From positions 1 to 64,000 of the forward strand of contig CANMJD010000009.1 of NCBI GenBank assembly GCA_947498155.1: DNA of 64,000 nucleotides, read 5' to 3'. Position 1 is the first letter of the stretch. Each line of letters begins with the position of its first letter. The stretch is from an uncultured Pseudoruegeria sp. Its GTDB lineage: Bacteria; Pseudomonadota; Alphaproteobacteria; Rhodobacterales; Rhodobacteraceae. A program made the position numbers and the translations under genes. Below the pieces are notes generated by a model that saw only the letters and a program-made list of their open reading frames with translations, made no database searches and was not told the origin of the DNA. Positions 25,805 to 35,058 of the stretch are shown piece by piece.

Positions 25805-26652
25805 AAATCCTCGTTTTCGGAAAAACCGGCCAGGTGGCCACCGAACTGCAACGGCAGGCCGAGGTGACCGCTTTGGGGCGAGATCAGGCGGATTTGTCCG
25901 ATCCGGCGGCCTGTGCCGCGCTGATTGCGGCCAGCGAGGCCGATGCGGTGATCAATGCCGCTGCGTATACGGCGGTGGATAAGGCCGAAGAAGAAGAGGC
26001 GCTGGCCACGACGATTAATGGCGATGCCCCCACCGCTATGGCCAAGGCCTGCGCTGCCAAGGGCATTCCTTTTATCCATATTTCGACCGATTATGTCTTT
26101 GATGGCGCTGGAACAGAGCCTTTTTCACCCGATCACCCCACTGCGCCGCTGGGCGCTTATGGCCGCAGCAAGCTTCTGGGCGAAGACGGCGTGCGCGGGG
26201 CAGGCGGGGCCTATGCGATCTTGCGCACCAGCTGGGTGTTTTCAGCCCATGGCAATAATTTCGTTAAAACCATGCTGCGGCTGGGGGCTGAGCGCGATGC
26301 GCTGTCGATTGTCGCCGATCAGATCGGTGGTCCGACACCGGCGGCGGGGATTGCCGCGGCCTGTCTGAAAATGGCGCAAGATCTGGCGCGCGGGCAGGGG
26401 GCAAGCGGCACCTATCATTACAGCGGCGCACCGGATGTCAGCTGGGCCGATTTTGCCCGCGAGATTTTTGCGCAGGCGGGTCTGAGCGTAGAGGTCAGCG
26501 ATATTCCGTCCAGCGCCTATCCGACACCGGCGGCCCGTCCGGCCAATTCACGGATGGATTGCAGCCGTTTAAAAACAGCATTTAACATCGAGCAGCCAGC
26601 GTGGCGCGATGCGCTTGCGGCTGTCCTGACAGATTTGAAAGAGGGGTCCTGA
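25801..26652 (+). CDS. rmlD: dTDP-4-dehydrorhamnose reductase
   Basis: Protein of 283 residues, the last enzyme of dTDP-L-rhamnose synthesis. The NAD(P)-binding loop is FGKTGQVATELQRQ; NAAAYTAVDKAEEEEA, HISTDYVFDGAGTEPF, YGRSKLLGE with Tyr/Lys, and LRTSWVFSAHGNNFV are characteristic of RmlD. Start overlaps the sulfotransferase stop (ATGA) and the stop overlaps the rmlA start (TGATG), so translation is coupled on both sides. Confidence 0.96.
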   Translation: MKILVFGKTGQVATELQRQAEVTALGRDQADLSDPAACAALIAASEADAVINAAAYTAVDKAEEEEALATTINGDAPTAMAKACAAKGIPFIHISTDYVFDGAGTEPFSPDHPTAPLGAYGRSKLLGEDGVRGAGGAYAILRTSWVFSAHGNNFVKTMLRLGAERDALSIVADQIGGPTPAAGIAAACLKMAQDLARGQGASGTYHYSGAPDVSWADFAREIFAQAGLSVEVSDIPSSAYPTPAARPANSRMDCSRLKTAFNIEQPAWRDALAAVLTDLKEGS

Positions 26653-27536
26653 TGGCTCAGCGTAAAGGAATTATTCTGGCCGGCGGGTCGGGCACACGGC
26701 TCTATCCGGTGACCATCGGGGTTTCAAAACAGCTTTTACCGATCTATGACAAACCGATGATCTATTATCCGCTCAGCGTGCTGATGCTGGCCGGTATTCG
26801 CGAAATTGCGGTGATCACAACACCGGTTGATCAGGCACAATTCCAGCGGGTTTTGGGCGATGGCAGCCAATGGGGCGTTTCTCTGACCTATATTGTGCAG
26901 GACAGCCCGGACGGCTTGGCGCAGGCCTATCTGCTGGCCGAGGATTTTCTGGATGGCGCGCCGTCGGCGATGGTGCTGGGGGATAATATCTTCTTTGGTC
27001 ACGGCTTACCGGAACTGCTGGCCGAGGCGGATGCACAGGAAAACGGCGGCACGGTCTTTGGCTATCACGTCTCTGATCCGGAGCGCTATGGTGTGGTGGG
27101 ATTTGACGGCGACGGTCAGGTGCGTGAAATCATCGAAAAGCCCGAGGTGCCGCCGTCCAATTACGCTGTGACCGGATTGTATTTTCTCGATGGCACCGCG
27201 TCGCAAAAAGCCAAAGAGGTCAAACCTTCGGCGCGGGGTGAATTGGAAATCACCAGCCTTCTGGAAATCTATCTGGCCGAAGGCGATCTGACGGTTAAAC
27301 GTATGGGTCGGGGGTACGCCTGGCTTGATACCGGCACCCATGCCAGCCTGCTGGACGCGGGGAATTTTGTCCGCACCCTGCAATTGCGCCAAGGTATGCA
27401 GACCGGTAGCCCCGACGAAATCGCCTATGGTTTGGGCTGGATTGATGATGTCGCCCTTGGAGCGCGCGCAGAGCTGTTTAAGAAAAACCGCTATGGTCAG
27501 TATTTGAAAGGCCTACCTAAAGAAGGCTCTGAATAA
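26652..27536 (+). CDS. rmlA: Glucose-1-phosphate thymidylyltransferase
   Basis: Protein of 294 residues, first enzyme of the dTDP-rhamnose pathway, forming dTDP-glucose. The signature LAGGSGTRLYPVTIGVSKQL with PIYDKPMIYYPLS is diagnostic; QDSPDGLAQAY, LGDNIFFGHGL and AWLDTGTHASL follow as expected. ATG 26652 overlaps the rmlD stop and has GAGGGG just ahead; the earlier frame start at 26601 lies in rmlD. The 3' end overlaps the convergent GT4 gene by 20 bases. Confidence 0.96.
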   Translation: MAQRKGIILAGGSGTRLYPVTIGVSKQLLPIYDKPMIYYPLSVLMLAGIREIAVITTPVDQAQFQRVLGDGSQWGVSLTYIVQDSPDGLAQAYLLAEDFLDGAPSAMVLGDNIFFGHGLPELLAEADAQENGGTVFGYHVSDPERYGVVGFDGDGQVREIIEKPEVPPSNYAVTGLYFLDGTASQKAKEVKPSARGELEITSLLEIYLAEGDLTVKRMGRGYAWLDTGTHASLLDAGNFVRTLQLRQGMQTGSPDEIAYGLGWIDDVALGARAELFKKNRYGQYLKGLPKEGSE

Positions 27537-28677
27537 GGTAAATGACGTCTTTTTTCCAAGCGGGGAAGGCGTATTTACCCGTCCAGGCTTTGCTGATTTC
27601 AGCTTGATACAGGTCGGAATCTTGCCGGTATTCAGTGACTAATTCGCGGATCTTTAAGGCTGCGTCTTTCGGCTGGTCTGTGTCGATACTGACCGAGTGC
27701 GGGTGATCCGCAAGCAAATCACGGTTACCCGGAATGGCACTAAGCGCAACCGGAATACCGGCGTGAAATGCCTCTAGGGCTCCGATGGAAAGGCCCTCAT
27801 AGCGCGAGGTTAGCAGGTAACAATCCGCCACCTTGAGATAAGGGAAGATGTCATTCTTGGGCCCGAGAAAATGCACACGGGCAAAGGTGCGCGGGGCAAG
27901 CAGGTTGCGGAACCGTTCCTGAAGGGCGGGCGTTTCGGTCCCGATGCCGCAGAGTAGGAGTTGATAGTCATCCGGCAGAAACGAAAAGATCGCCGCCGCG
28001 GCGTCCAGATTTTTTTGAAAGGCATCCCGTCCGGTCATGACGATGGTTTTAAGCACGTTCGAGGGAAAAGGGGCTGCCAATTGCAAGTTGTCGGGCATGT
28101 TCGAAGTGTTGCGCAAGACTTGTATATTGTGGTGGGCTGTCCGGTCGGCTCCGATTGTTTTTACGTAGGTTTCACTGCTACCTGTGGTAAGAAAAACCAG
28201 CGTGCTCGGGGGGCAATTGGCGCATAATACCTGTTCCAGGCGCCGAGAAACATGCGCTAAAATTTTCCGGTGGCCCGGTCCAAAGGGCAGGCCATGAAAG
28301 GTCACGATGTGTTTGGGTAAAGAGCCCGGGCGCGGGCGGTATTTTCGGAAAATCCAGTGCAGTCTGGCCAGAAGAACTGGTAACCGCGCATGAGCCCAGA
28401 CGATATCCGCATTTTGCCCATCCAATAGGGTGGTAAGCTGGCGGTGCGCCCGCACAATTTTAAGTGGCGAGAGCGAGGAAGTCAGGCCGGGCACTTCGAT
28501 ATGGGCGATGTTCTGGCCGTCCAGAAAATCATACCCTCCCTGATTTTTATCCGAAATGACCACGATGTCATACTGGGCGGACAGGGCCTCGACCAGATGT
28601 TCAATATGGGTTGGCACGCCGGAATGTCCGCCGTAGCCGCCGATCAGAACCAGTTTGGCGCGCGCGGTGGAACTCAT
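27517..28677 (-). CDS. Glycosyltransferase family 4
   Basis: Protein of 386 residues with the GT-B architecture of family 4: LIGGYGGHSGVPTHIEHLVE at the N-terminus, TIVMTGRDAFQKNLDAAAAI at the start of the C-terminal domain, and LLTSRYEGLSIGALEAFHAG, which contains the E-x7-E nucleotide-sugar motif, near 290-305. It acts on the cytoplasmic face, adding a sugar from an activated donor. Start ATG overlaps the stop of the GT2 gene (ATGA), so it is the last member of the leftward kpsM operon. Given the adjacent rml genes, a rhamnosyltransferase is possible but unproven. Confidence 0.88.
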   Translation of the reverse strand: MSSTARAKLVLIGGYGGHSGVPTHIEHLVEALSAQYDIVVISDKNQGGYDFLDGQNIAHIEVPGLTSSLSPLKIVRAHRQLTTLLDGQNADIVWAHARLPVLLARLHWIFRKYRPRPGSLPKHIVTFHGLPFGPGHRKILAHVSRRLEQVLCANCPPSTLVFLTTGSSETYVKTIGADRTAHHNIQVLRNTSNMPDNLQLAAPFPSNVLKTIVMTGRDAFQKNLDAAAAIFSFLPDDYQLLLCGIGTETPALQERFRNLLAPRTFARVHFLGPKNDIFPYLKVADCYLLTSRYEGLSIGALEAFHAGIPVALSAIPGNRDLLADHPHSVSIDTDQPKDAALKIRELVTEYRQDSDLYQAEISKAWTGKYAFPAWKKDVIYLIQSLL

Positions 28678-29594
28678 TGGCGTCCCAGTGCGATATTAAG
28701 CGTGAGGCCAATCTGACCCAGAAGGGTCTGGCGGTAGATCGGCATGTGGCGCAGATAGCGCAGCCTGTCTGTAAAAGGTTGGGTACGGGCGGCTTGCAAT
28801 CCTTCCAGATGGGTGCGGTTCTCTGCAGTCAGCAGCGAAAGGCAGGGTTTCAGCGCCGCCATCATATTTTGCTGGCGCGCTGTATATTGCCCCGACATCA
28901 GCCGTTTGAGCGGTGCAAGCAATGCCCCCCGCCGATAGCCAAGCGCGTTCTCTTTGTGTTGGCGGTATAACAGGGTCGGGGTCGGGTCATAGAGAATCTG
29001 GCCACCGGCACCGCTGATCAATTGATAGAGCCACCAGTCATGGGCAAAAATCGAAGTGGCATGGGGGGCGGCCTGTTGGGCCAGTCGCAGCGCGCTGTTG
29101 TTCAGGACAATCGTATTTCCCTGCGCGATATTTTCCACCAGCGCATTGGCGAAAGCAGGCGGTTTAGACCAGTTTTTTGAGCGCGTCATCGTGGTCTTGC
29201 TCTCGTCATAAATCCAGCTTTGGCTGCAATAGAGGGCCGGACGGGAGGCGGGGCATTTTGCCAGCTGCCCAAGAGCCCGTTCAAGCTTGTCGGGCAACCA
29301 GATGTCGTCCTGATCCGACAGAGCAATAAAAGCAGTATCAGACGGGCTATGGGATAAGAGCGACAGGAAGTTCTGCGCGAAGCCTGCATGCGGTCCGGTC
29401 TGAAGGCGGACGATGTGCTCGGGCGTTTGCGCTTTGAATGTCTCAATCATTCCCCTGCTTTGGTCAGAGGACCGATCATCGCTGACAAGCAGCTGCCAGT
29501 TGCGATGGGTCTGGGCGCAGAAACTCTGCAATTGCGCCGTAAGGTGGGGCTCTGCATTGTGAAGGGCGAGCAAAATCAGAATCTCTGCCGACAT
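28674..29594 (-). CDS. Glycosyltransferase family 2, rhamnosyltransferase-like
   Basis: Protein of 306 residues, GT-A fold. LLALHNAEPHLTAQLQSF, LLVSDDRSSDQSRGMIETF and ALSDQDDIWLPDKLERAL (DQDD as the metal-binding DxD) match family 2 enzymes of the RgpB/WsaF-type group often annotated as rhamnosyltransferases; HDWWLYQLISG is the usual later motif. GGGGAG lies before the ATG. It overlaps the GT4 gene by four bases and follows a sulfotransferase. Rhamnose as donor is an inference from family and from the neighbouring dTDP-rhamnose operon. Confidence 0.88.
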   Translation of the reverse strand: MSAEILILLALHNAEPHLTAQLQSFCAQTHRNWQLLVSDDRSSDQSRGMIETFKAQTPEHIVRLQTGPHAGFAQNFLSLLSHSPSDTAFIALSDQDDIWLPDKLERALGQLAKCPASRPALYCSQSWIYDESKTTMTRSKNWSKPPAFANALVENIAQGNTIVLNNSALRLAQQAAPHATSIFAHDWWLYQLISGAGGQILYDPTPTLLYRQHKENALGYRRGALLAPLKRLMSGQYTARQQNMMAALKPCLSLLTAENRTHLEGLQAARTQPFTDRLRYLRHMPIYRQTLLGQIGLTLNIALGRQ

Positions 29595-29660
29595 CAGGCT
29601 CCCCTCTGATCCGAACAGGCAGCGGGGGCGTCTGGGTCTGTCTGTAACTCCGCGGCCGTC

Positions 29661-30644
29661 TTATGCATTGTAAATTGCTTTTGCCAGCGCCAGCCAAAAG
29701 CGGGTGCGCAGGTCTTCGCGGTAGATTGTTTTGTCAGACGGCTGGTAGGGCGTCAGGGCAAAGTCGGGTTGGACCGCCTGAATACGGGCCTGGAATGTGC
29801 GATTGGGCTCACTGAAATGGGCCATGACTTTCCTTTCCTCGGCGCGGGAGAAAAAGCTCGAGGGCTGATCGGAGACATGCTCACGCAGAACACGGTCGCA
29901 TAGGGTCACCAAGGCGGAGGGCGCAGCGGAGTCTGTATTGATCTGGTTGGCTGCCCAGACCGACAGAGCAGAAGCCGAGACATTGGAGCGGCCTCCGTTT
30001 TTGAACTGCAGGGCATCGGCAGGCAAATCGATCCCGCAGAGCGATAGAATATGTTTCTGTTGCGCCGTGCTGTCGGCGGTAAAACGGCTGTAATCCAGAT
30101 AGGTGATTTCTTCGGGGGCAAAGCCTTCGAGCAGGTGATCGTGCAACTGGTTGAAGTCCAGAAACAGCCCCGCCGCATACCCGCTTTTCAGGGCCTGGGA
30201 TAAAAACAGCGGCCAGGGATGGGGGGCTTTCTTCTTGGAGATTTCAGAGTAGATCGACTGCAAAAAAGGCACCTGATTGCGCAGGGTACAAATGACCTGC
30301 ACGTCGTCAAAACCGTCCAGCATATTGCGGAGTTCTTTGAAATCGACACGGGCCGAGGGGCGCCCGCGGGAAAATTCTTCGCTGCTGAGAAACAGAACCT
30401 TATCCGCCGCGTGGTGTTGTTTCAGAGTTTCCTCCCACAAGGCATCGGCCCCGTTGGCGGGGTGATAGATTTCTTGCAGCTTCGGAAGCCATTTTGTCAC
30501 CAGCCCATGGTGACCATGGGCGGGGGCAATGTCTGGATAAAACAGCCCATGTGCGCGCAGCACACGTCGGTTCAGGGCATAGGTTTGCTGGACAGCGGTT
30601 GTGCCGGATTTGTGCATTCCGATGTGGAGAACGGCTTTTGACAC
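29661..30644 (-). CDS. Sulfotransferase family protein
   Basis: Protein of 327 residues starting at GTG 30644 with GAGG ten bases upstream. The N-terminus VLHIGMHKSGTTAVQQTY holds the PAPS 5'-phosphosulfate loop; VLFLSSEEFSRGRP and VQVICTLRNQVPFLQSIYSE (Arg and Ser for the 3'-phosphate) follow as in carbohydrate sulfotransferase-like proteins of EPS clusters. It lies between the RgpF/GH99-like gene and the GT2 gene in one leftward operon, so a role in sulfating the same polymer is likely. Members of this broad family are sometimes of unknown acceptor or even non-catalytic, and that remains open. Confidence 0.8.
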   Translation of the reverse strand: MSKAVLHIGMHKSGTTAVQQTYALNRRVLRAHGLFYPDIAPAHGHHGLVTKWLPKLQEIYHPANGADALWEETLKQHHAADKVLFLSSEEFSRGRPSARVDFKELRNMLDGFDDVQVICTLRNQVPFLQSIYSEISKKKAPHPWPLFLSQALKSGYAAGLFLDFNQLHDHLLEGFAPEEITYLDYSRFTADSTAQQKHILSLCGIDLPADALQFKNGGRSNVSASALSVWAANQINTDSAAPSALVTLCDRVLREHVSDQPSSFFSRAEERKVMAHFSEPNRTFQARIQAVQPDFALTPYQPSDKTIYREDLRTRFWLALAKAIYNA

Positions 30645-30684
30645 GGTTTAGAGCCTCAATTCTTTATTCTTTTTATCGACGCGG

Positions 30685-32796
30685 TCAGCATTTGCCTGTC
30701 AGGCGTGCCAGAATGCGCAGGTAGCTTGTGTTATACAATTGGCTTGGTTCAATGGCGGTCTTATTGTCCCATCCGTTCCACGCGTTTATAAAGATTTCCT
30801 GATTGTAGGAACAGGGGGCCTGTTCGCAAATCGCATGATTTAACCACTTATAAAACGCTGCAGGGCCCCCGCCGTAGGCGATATTGGCGGATTGCCCGTC
30901 GCGGGCCAACGTATCCCATGCCGGTGACACGCTTGGAATGACCTTTGGTCCGGCCTGTCGGGCTTGCGCTGCTGGCAGAGCGCTAAACGGGCCAATCGTG
31001 CCCTGAAATGCCGCAAAACGTCGGGGGAGCCGGTCGGGAAGTGTTGCCTGATCATCAGAGGGAAACACCATGTAGCGGGTTGGATCGTCAATCCAGAAAT
31101 CGAACGGGCCGTCGCTCAGCGCCGCTTGCGGGCCGGGGATGAACCCGCCAAGCTCGACGTTATCGATACCGGCGTCGCGCCACATTCGGCGGAGCGTCGC
31201 GATGCTGGCGGGCGCATCGGAGAGGTTCTGCGGGTATCCGATCAGGAACCGCGGGCGGTTGGCGACAGGACGTTGATAGCGGGGGTCGGCCATTGCGCGG
31301 GCGGTCACCGCCGCCAGCTGTTCTTCGAAGGCTCCCGCATCCAGGGGCAGGGTATTTTCCCAGCACAGATAGAATGGAAAGCTCAAGTCCGGGGTTTTGA
31401 ATACTGTTTCAAGCGGTCGGTTATCGCTTAGTGACCCGTGCAGCCGGAGGCAGAAGGCATCAATGCCGGCCTGTTCGGCCAGGTCGGCTTGTCGCCGTAA
31501 GGCGTTGGGGTCGGTCTGGTCGTAATATCCGAGTGTTCCGGGGAGATAGGGCTGTTGATGGCCTGAAAACACGGGCTCCACGCTGCTGACGGCCATCCAT
31601 TTGGACGCGGATGCTGTAGGGGACGAAGGAACCGCATTGCTATAGCCGCCATGATACAGGGCGCTGACGAAGCGCGGCGCCACTGTTGTGGGGGGGGGCT
31701 GATGCGCGCGCAGGCTGCTTGTTTCCTGAATATCCTGCCCGGCGGCACGGGCCAGAAAACCGAGTGCGCGCTCAAAGCAATGGGCGGTGGTACCATCGAC
31801 CTGCCCTTGTTCTACTTCGAAATCTTCGGCCCGCAGATGTAGGGCTTTCAGCATCTCCAGCACAATCGGTTTGACCCAGAACATCGATCCAGCCGGAAAA
31901 CGCAAGGCATCATAGTCAGGGATAATTTCTGCCCGTTCCAATAACCTGCAGGTGTTAGAGAAGTTGGGCCCCCACCATCTTGCGCCGGTATAGAGCTGTG
32001 CATCCGAGACCCACAGTGCTGTATCTGTTGCGTTCAGAAACTGCTGCAGGCTCTGGGTCGTTTCGGGACCATGCAGCAGGCCCGCAATCAGTTTTTGCCG
32101 CCAGACATGCCCGTCCGAGAGATGCAGCGACTTTTTTGTGTGCAGTTTGCAGACCGCCGTATAGTCATCCAGATGCCCGCCATTGATCAGGTAGACAAAC
32201 GGAAAAATATCGCGCCCGTGGTTGGGCATGTCAAAGAGCTGCGCCTGTGGGAAGCGTTTGATGATCCGCTGATGCAGATCTGTTTCCGCTGTTGCTTTGC
32301 TCGAGAGGGTGACAAAAAGATCAAACGGAAAATCCAGCGCTGCAAGGACGGTTTCAAGCTCGTCCCACAGATCCGGATAATAGACATGGATAACGATTGC
32401 GGTCTCTGCTGTTGGCGGGCGGGGTGTGCACGCAGGAGGCAGGATTAACTCCTCGGTATCCGGAGTCGACGGGGCTTTTTGGGAAACACGGGATTCCTTG
32501 TGCCCGTGGCGGATGAAATGCAAAAAAGGGTGTTTCTCCCAGTCGGCCAGATCCGGATTGTAGTGTAGATACGCCGCCGGAAAGAAATCCGCACAGGGTT
32601 GAAACCCGAGCGCCTCGCCAAACACCACATAAAAACGCTCTGGATGGGATTTGAACAACGGATGAAGGTCGGGATAGGTTTTCAAGAAAAAGCTGCGGTC
32701 AAACAGGCCACTGCGTTTGATTTCCCGGATGTGGCTGGCCGTGCGTGGTGGAATAAACAGGAATTTCCAAAGGCGTTTGAATTTATCAATACTCAT
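30685..32796 (-). CDS. RgpF-like rhamnan synthesis domain fused to a GH99-like (WbsX) domain
   Basis: Protein of 703 residues with three parts. Residues 25-110 have the FDRSFFLKTYPDL...NPDLADWEKHPFLHFIRHG pattern shared with two other proteins here. Residues 130-370 resemble RgpF (PF05045): TAIVIHVYYPDLWDELETVL, DMPNHGRDIFPFVYLI, KLHTKKSLH and RFPAGSMFWVKP. Residues 372-700 resemble the WbsX/GH99-like family (PF14307): SGHQQPYLPGTLGYYDQTDP, FPFYLCWENTLPLDAG, RPRFLIGYP and EIFINAWNGWDN. RgpF is linked to rhamnan polymer assembly; WbsX-like domains are common in O-antigen clusters and their activity is unclear. No membrane segment. Second gene of the leftward kpsM operon; no obvious ribosome binding site. 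Confidence 0.82.
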   Translation of the reverse strand: MSIDKFKRLWKFLFIPPRTASHIREIKRSGLFDRSFFLKTYPDLHPLFKSHPERFYVVFGEALGFQPCADFFPAAYLHYNPDLADWEKHPFLHFIRHGHKESRVSQKAPSTPDTEELILPPACTPRPPTAETAIVIHVYYPDLWDELETVLAALDFPFDLFVTLSSKATAETDLHQRIIKRFPQAQLFDMPNHGRDIFPFVYLINGGHLDDYTAVCKLHTKKSLHLSDGHVWRQKLIAGLLHGPETTQSLQQFLNATDTALWVSDAQLYTGARWWGPNFSNTCRLLERAEIIPDYDALRFPAGSMFWVKPIVLEMLKALHLRAEDFEVEQGQVDGTTAHCFERALGFLARAAGQDIQETSSLRAHQPPPTTVAPRFVSALYHGGYSNAVPSSPTASASKWMAVSSVEPVFSGHQQPYLPGTLGYYDQTDPNALRRQADLAEQAGIDAFCLRLHGSLSDNRPLETVFKTPDLSFPFYLCWENTLPLDAGAFEEQLAAVTARAMADPRYQRPVANRPRFLIGYPQNLSDAPASIATLRRMWRDAGIDNVELGGFIPGPQAALSDGPFDFWIDDPTRYMVFPSDDQATLPDRLPRRFAAFQGTIGPFSALPAAQARQAGPKVIPSVSPAWDTLARDGQSANIAYGGGPAAFYKWLNHAICEQAPCSYNQEIFINAWNGWDNKTAIEPSQLYNTSYLRILARLTGKC

Positions 32797-32892
32797 AAAG
32801 ATGTGGTGTATCAGACCCTAAAAATGTGGCGTAATCGTAAGGTGAATGGCGCTGTTTTATGACCGCAAGGGGCATATCTGTCTGCAGGACGC

Positions 32893-33765
32893 TCACCTCT
32901 CGTTCAGGATGATGGTGTGGTAGCGGGACAGGAAAATCAGACCGACCAACATGAGCGAGAAGGAGATCCCCAGCACATAGATCGGCGACGCCCAGCTGGC
33001 GTCATAGGTTGCGAATAATCCCCGCCGCATGATGCCGACCACATGCATTAGCGGATTCCAGATCAGAATTTCCCGGACCGTGACCGGAAGATCTTCTGGA
33101 ATGAACAGCACACCGGATAGAATGAACAAGGGCCGGGTGAGGATGTTCCAGACCCTGTCCCAAAGCGGCAGCATGGCAAAGAGAAAGCAGTTAAAGACCC
33201 CAACCCCCAAACTGAGGGCAAAAACCATGGTAAAGCTGAGGATAATCGACGGGTAATCAATAATCAGGCGTAGGCCATAGAGCACGATGATCCCGTTGAT
33301 AATGATGGCAAAGACCACAACCTGTGTGACCCCGTTCAGAATCAAGCGCGCCATAATGGCGTCAATAAACGTTACTTTGGGATAGGCCAGAAGCTGTCTG
33401 GAAAAGCGGATCGACAGGGCAATCTTTGCAGAGACGCCGTTGAAAAAAAGAAACGGCAAAGCGCCGCTGGCATAAAACAGCGGAAAGTTTGTTCCCAAAG
33501 ACGGAGACCGAAGTAACAGGCTGAAAAACATAGATAAAAATGCAATCGCCAGAACCGGTTCCAGAATGGCCCAGATATAGCCCCCTGGAGAACGCCCATA
33601 GGTCGAGATCATTTCCCGTTGCATCAGCGCCACAATGGTCCGAATAGTCGGAAACCGCGTGTCGGGCCTTTTCTTTGCATGTGGAAATTCAGTTAATTGC
33701 GGCATGTTCTTTGAATGATTAGATTTGATGAATTCGTTATGAAGCAATATGGTGAGCCGTGCCAT
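32893..33765 (-). CDS. kpsM: ABC-2 type polysaccharide export permease (KpsM-like)
   Basis: Protein of 290 residues with about six membrane segments, for example ILEPVLAIAFLSMFFSLLL and ILSFTMVFALSLGVGVFNCF. GRSPGGYIWAILEP, FASGALPFLFF-like (FYASGALPFLFFNG) and IPEDLPVTVREILIWNPLMH are typical of KpsM/Wzm permeases that move finished polysaccharide across the inner membrane together with the ATPase at 35059. The frame begins at 33765; ATG 33705 is an alternative that removes 20 charged residues, and neither has a strong ribosome binding site. Divergent from kpsE with only 19 bases between, so promoters must overlap or the downstream start is right. Confidence 0.9.
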   Translation of the reverse strand: MARLTILLHNEFIKSNHSKNMPQLTEFPHAKKRPDTRFPTIRTIVALMQREMISTYGRSPGGYIWAILEPVLAIAFLSMFFSLLLRSPSLGTNFPLFYASGALPFLFFNGVSAKIALSIRFSRQLLAYPKVTFIDAIMARLILNGVTQVVVFAIIINGIIVLYGLRLIIDYPSIILSFTMVFALSLGVGVFNCFLFAMLPLWDRVWNILTRPLFILSGVLFIPEDLPVTVREILIWNPLMHVVGIMRRGLFATYDASWASPIYVLGISFSLMLVGLIFLSRYHTIILNER

Positions 33766-33784
33766 TCAATTTTAACAGGTCCTG

Positions 33785-35053
33785 ATGATGGAAAAACCGT
33801 CTCCCACTGCAGCAGCTAATCAGGGAGTGGGGCCTGATGTCCCTGTGACACCGGCGCCCAAGCCCAAACCGAAACGCCGCCCCGCAAAACCTGCGGGGGC
33901 GCAGCCTGCCGTCCAGCCGAAACCGGTGGCCCCGCCGGTTGTGCCGTTTCAGCGTAAATCACGGCATCGCTGGATTATCCTGAGCTTTCTGTTGTTCGTA
34001 CTGGTCCCGATCGGGGTCATCGGCACCTATCTTTATACGCGCGCGGTGGATCAATATGCTTCTTCGGTCGGTTTTGCGGTCCGGACCGAGGAAACCGGCT
34101 CCGCGATTGAGATACTGGGGGGGATTTCCTCGATTTCAGGGGCCAGTTCCTCTGATACGGATATCTTGTATGAATTCATTCAAAGTCAGCAGATCGTAGA
34201 ACAAATTCTGACGTATATCGATCTGAGACGGATTTTTGCCGAATACTATGAAACCGACCCCTATTTTTCCTTCAATCCCGAAGGCTCGCTCGAGGATTTG
34301 GTCTCCTACTGGGAGCGGATGGTCAAAATCTACTATGATGCAGGAACGGGGCTGATCGAAGTCCGGGTTCGGGCATTCGACCCCAAGGATGCACAGGACA
34401 TCGCCCGCGCGATTTTCGACGAAAGCTCTGCGATGATCAACCAGCTGAGCTCGATCGCCCGAGAGGATGCAACGCGCTACGCCGAGGAGGAGCTTGAAAT
34501 CTCTGTTGAACGGCTGAAGCAGGCGCGTCAGAACCTGTCGACGTTCCGTGGGCAGACCCAAATTCTGGACCCCGAAGCCGATATCCAGAGCCAGATGGGA
34601 TTGCTGAGCAATCTGCAGCAGCAATTGGCCGAAGCGCTGATCGAATTCGATTTGTTGGCGGAAAACACCCGCTCCGAAGATCCACGAGCGGTGCAAGCGA
34701 CACGGCGGATTGAAGTGATTGAAAGCCTGATCGCCGAAGAGCGCCGCAAGTTTGGTCTGAATTCGGGGACCGGGACGGATGACTATGTGGCGGTGATCGG
34801 GGAATTTGAGCGGTTAAGCGTGGATCGCGAATTTGCCGAGCAATCCTATCTCGCGTCCCTGCAGGCGTTTGATAGTGCCAAAGCCGAAGCCCAACGCAAA
34901 AGCCGCTATCTGGCGGCCTATATCAACCCGACACTGGCGCAGACTTCCCAGTTTCCGATGCGGGAGTTGATCCTCGCGCTGAGTGCGATGTTCATCCTGA
35001 TGGGCTGGGGAATTCTGGTGTTGATCTATTACAGCCTGAGAGACCGGCGTTAA
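33785..35053 (+). CDS. kpsE: Capsule export inner-membrane protein, KpsE/WcbD-like
   Basis: Protein of 422 residues. A Pro/Lys/Ala-rich cytoplasmic head (1-60) precedes a membrane segment (WIILSFLLFVLVPIGVIGTY, about 61-83), a long periplasmic part with coiled-coil segments (AEEELEISVERLKQARQNL, LLSNLQQQLAEALIEFD), the conserved ISGASSSDTDIL and NPTLAQTSQFP motifs, and a second membrane segment near the C-terminus (LILALSAMFILMGWGILVL). This is the PCP-3 arrangement of KpsE/CtrB/BexC, linking the ABC transporter to the outer-membrane channel. Five bases separate it from kpsT. Confidence 0.92.
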   Translation: MMEKPSPTAAANQGVGPDVPVTPAPKPKPKRRPAKPAGAQPAVQPKPVAPPVVPFQRKSRHRWIILSFLLFVLVPIGVIGTYLYTRAVDQYASSVGFAVRTEETGSAIEILGGISSISGASSSDTDILYEFIQSQQIVEQILTYIDLRRIFAEYYETDPYFSFNPEGSLEDLVSYWERMVKIYYDAGTGLIEVRVRAFDPKDAQDIARAIFDESSAMINQLSSIAREDATRYAEEELEISVERLKQARQNLSTFRGQTQILDPEADIQSQMGLLSNLQQQLAEALIEFDLLAENTRSEDPRAVQATRRIEVIESLIAEERRKFGLNSGTGTDDYVAVIGEFERLSVDREFAEQSYLASLQAFDSAKAEAQRKSRYLAAYINPTLAQTSQFPMRELILALSAMFILMGWGILVLIYYSLRDRR

Positions 35054-35058
35054 CGGAT

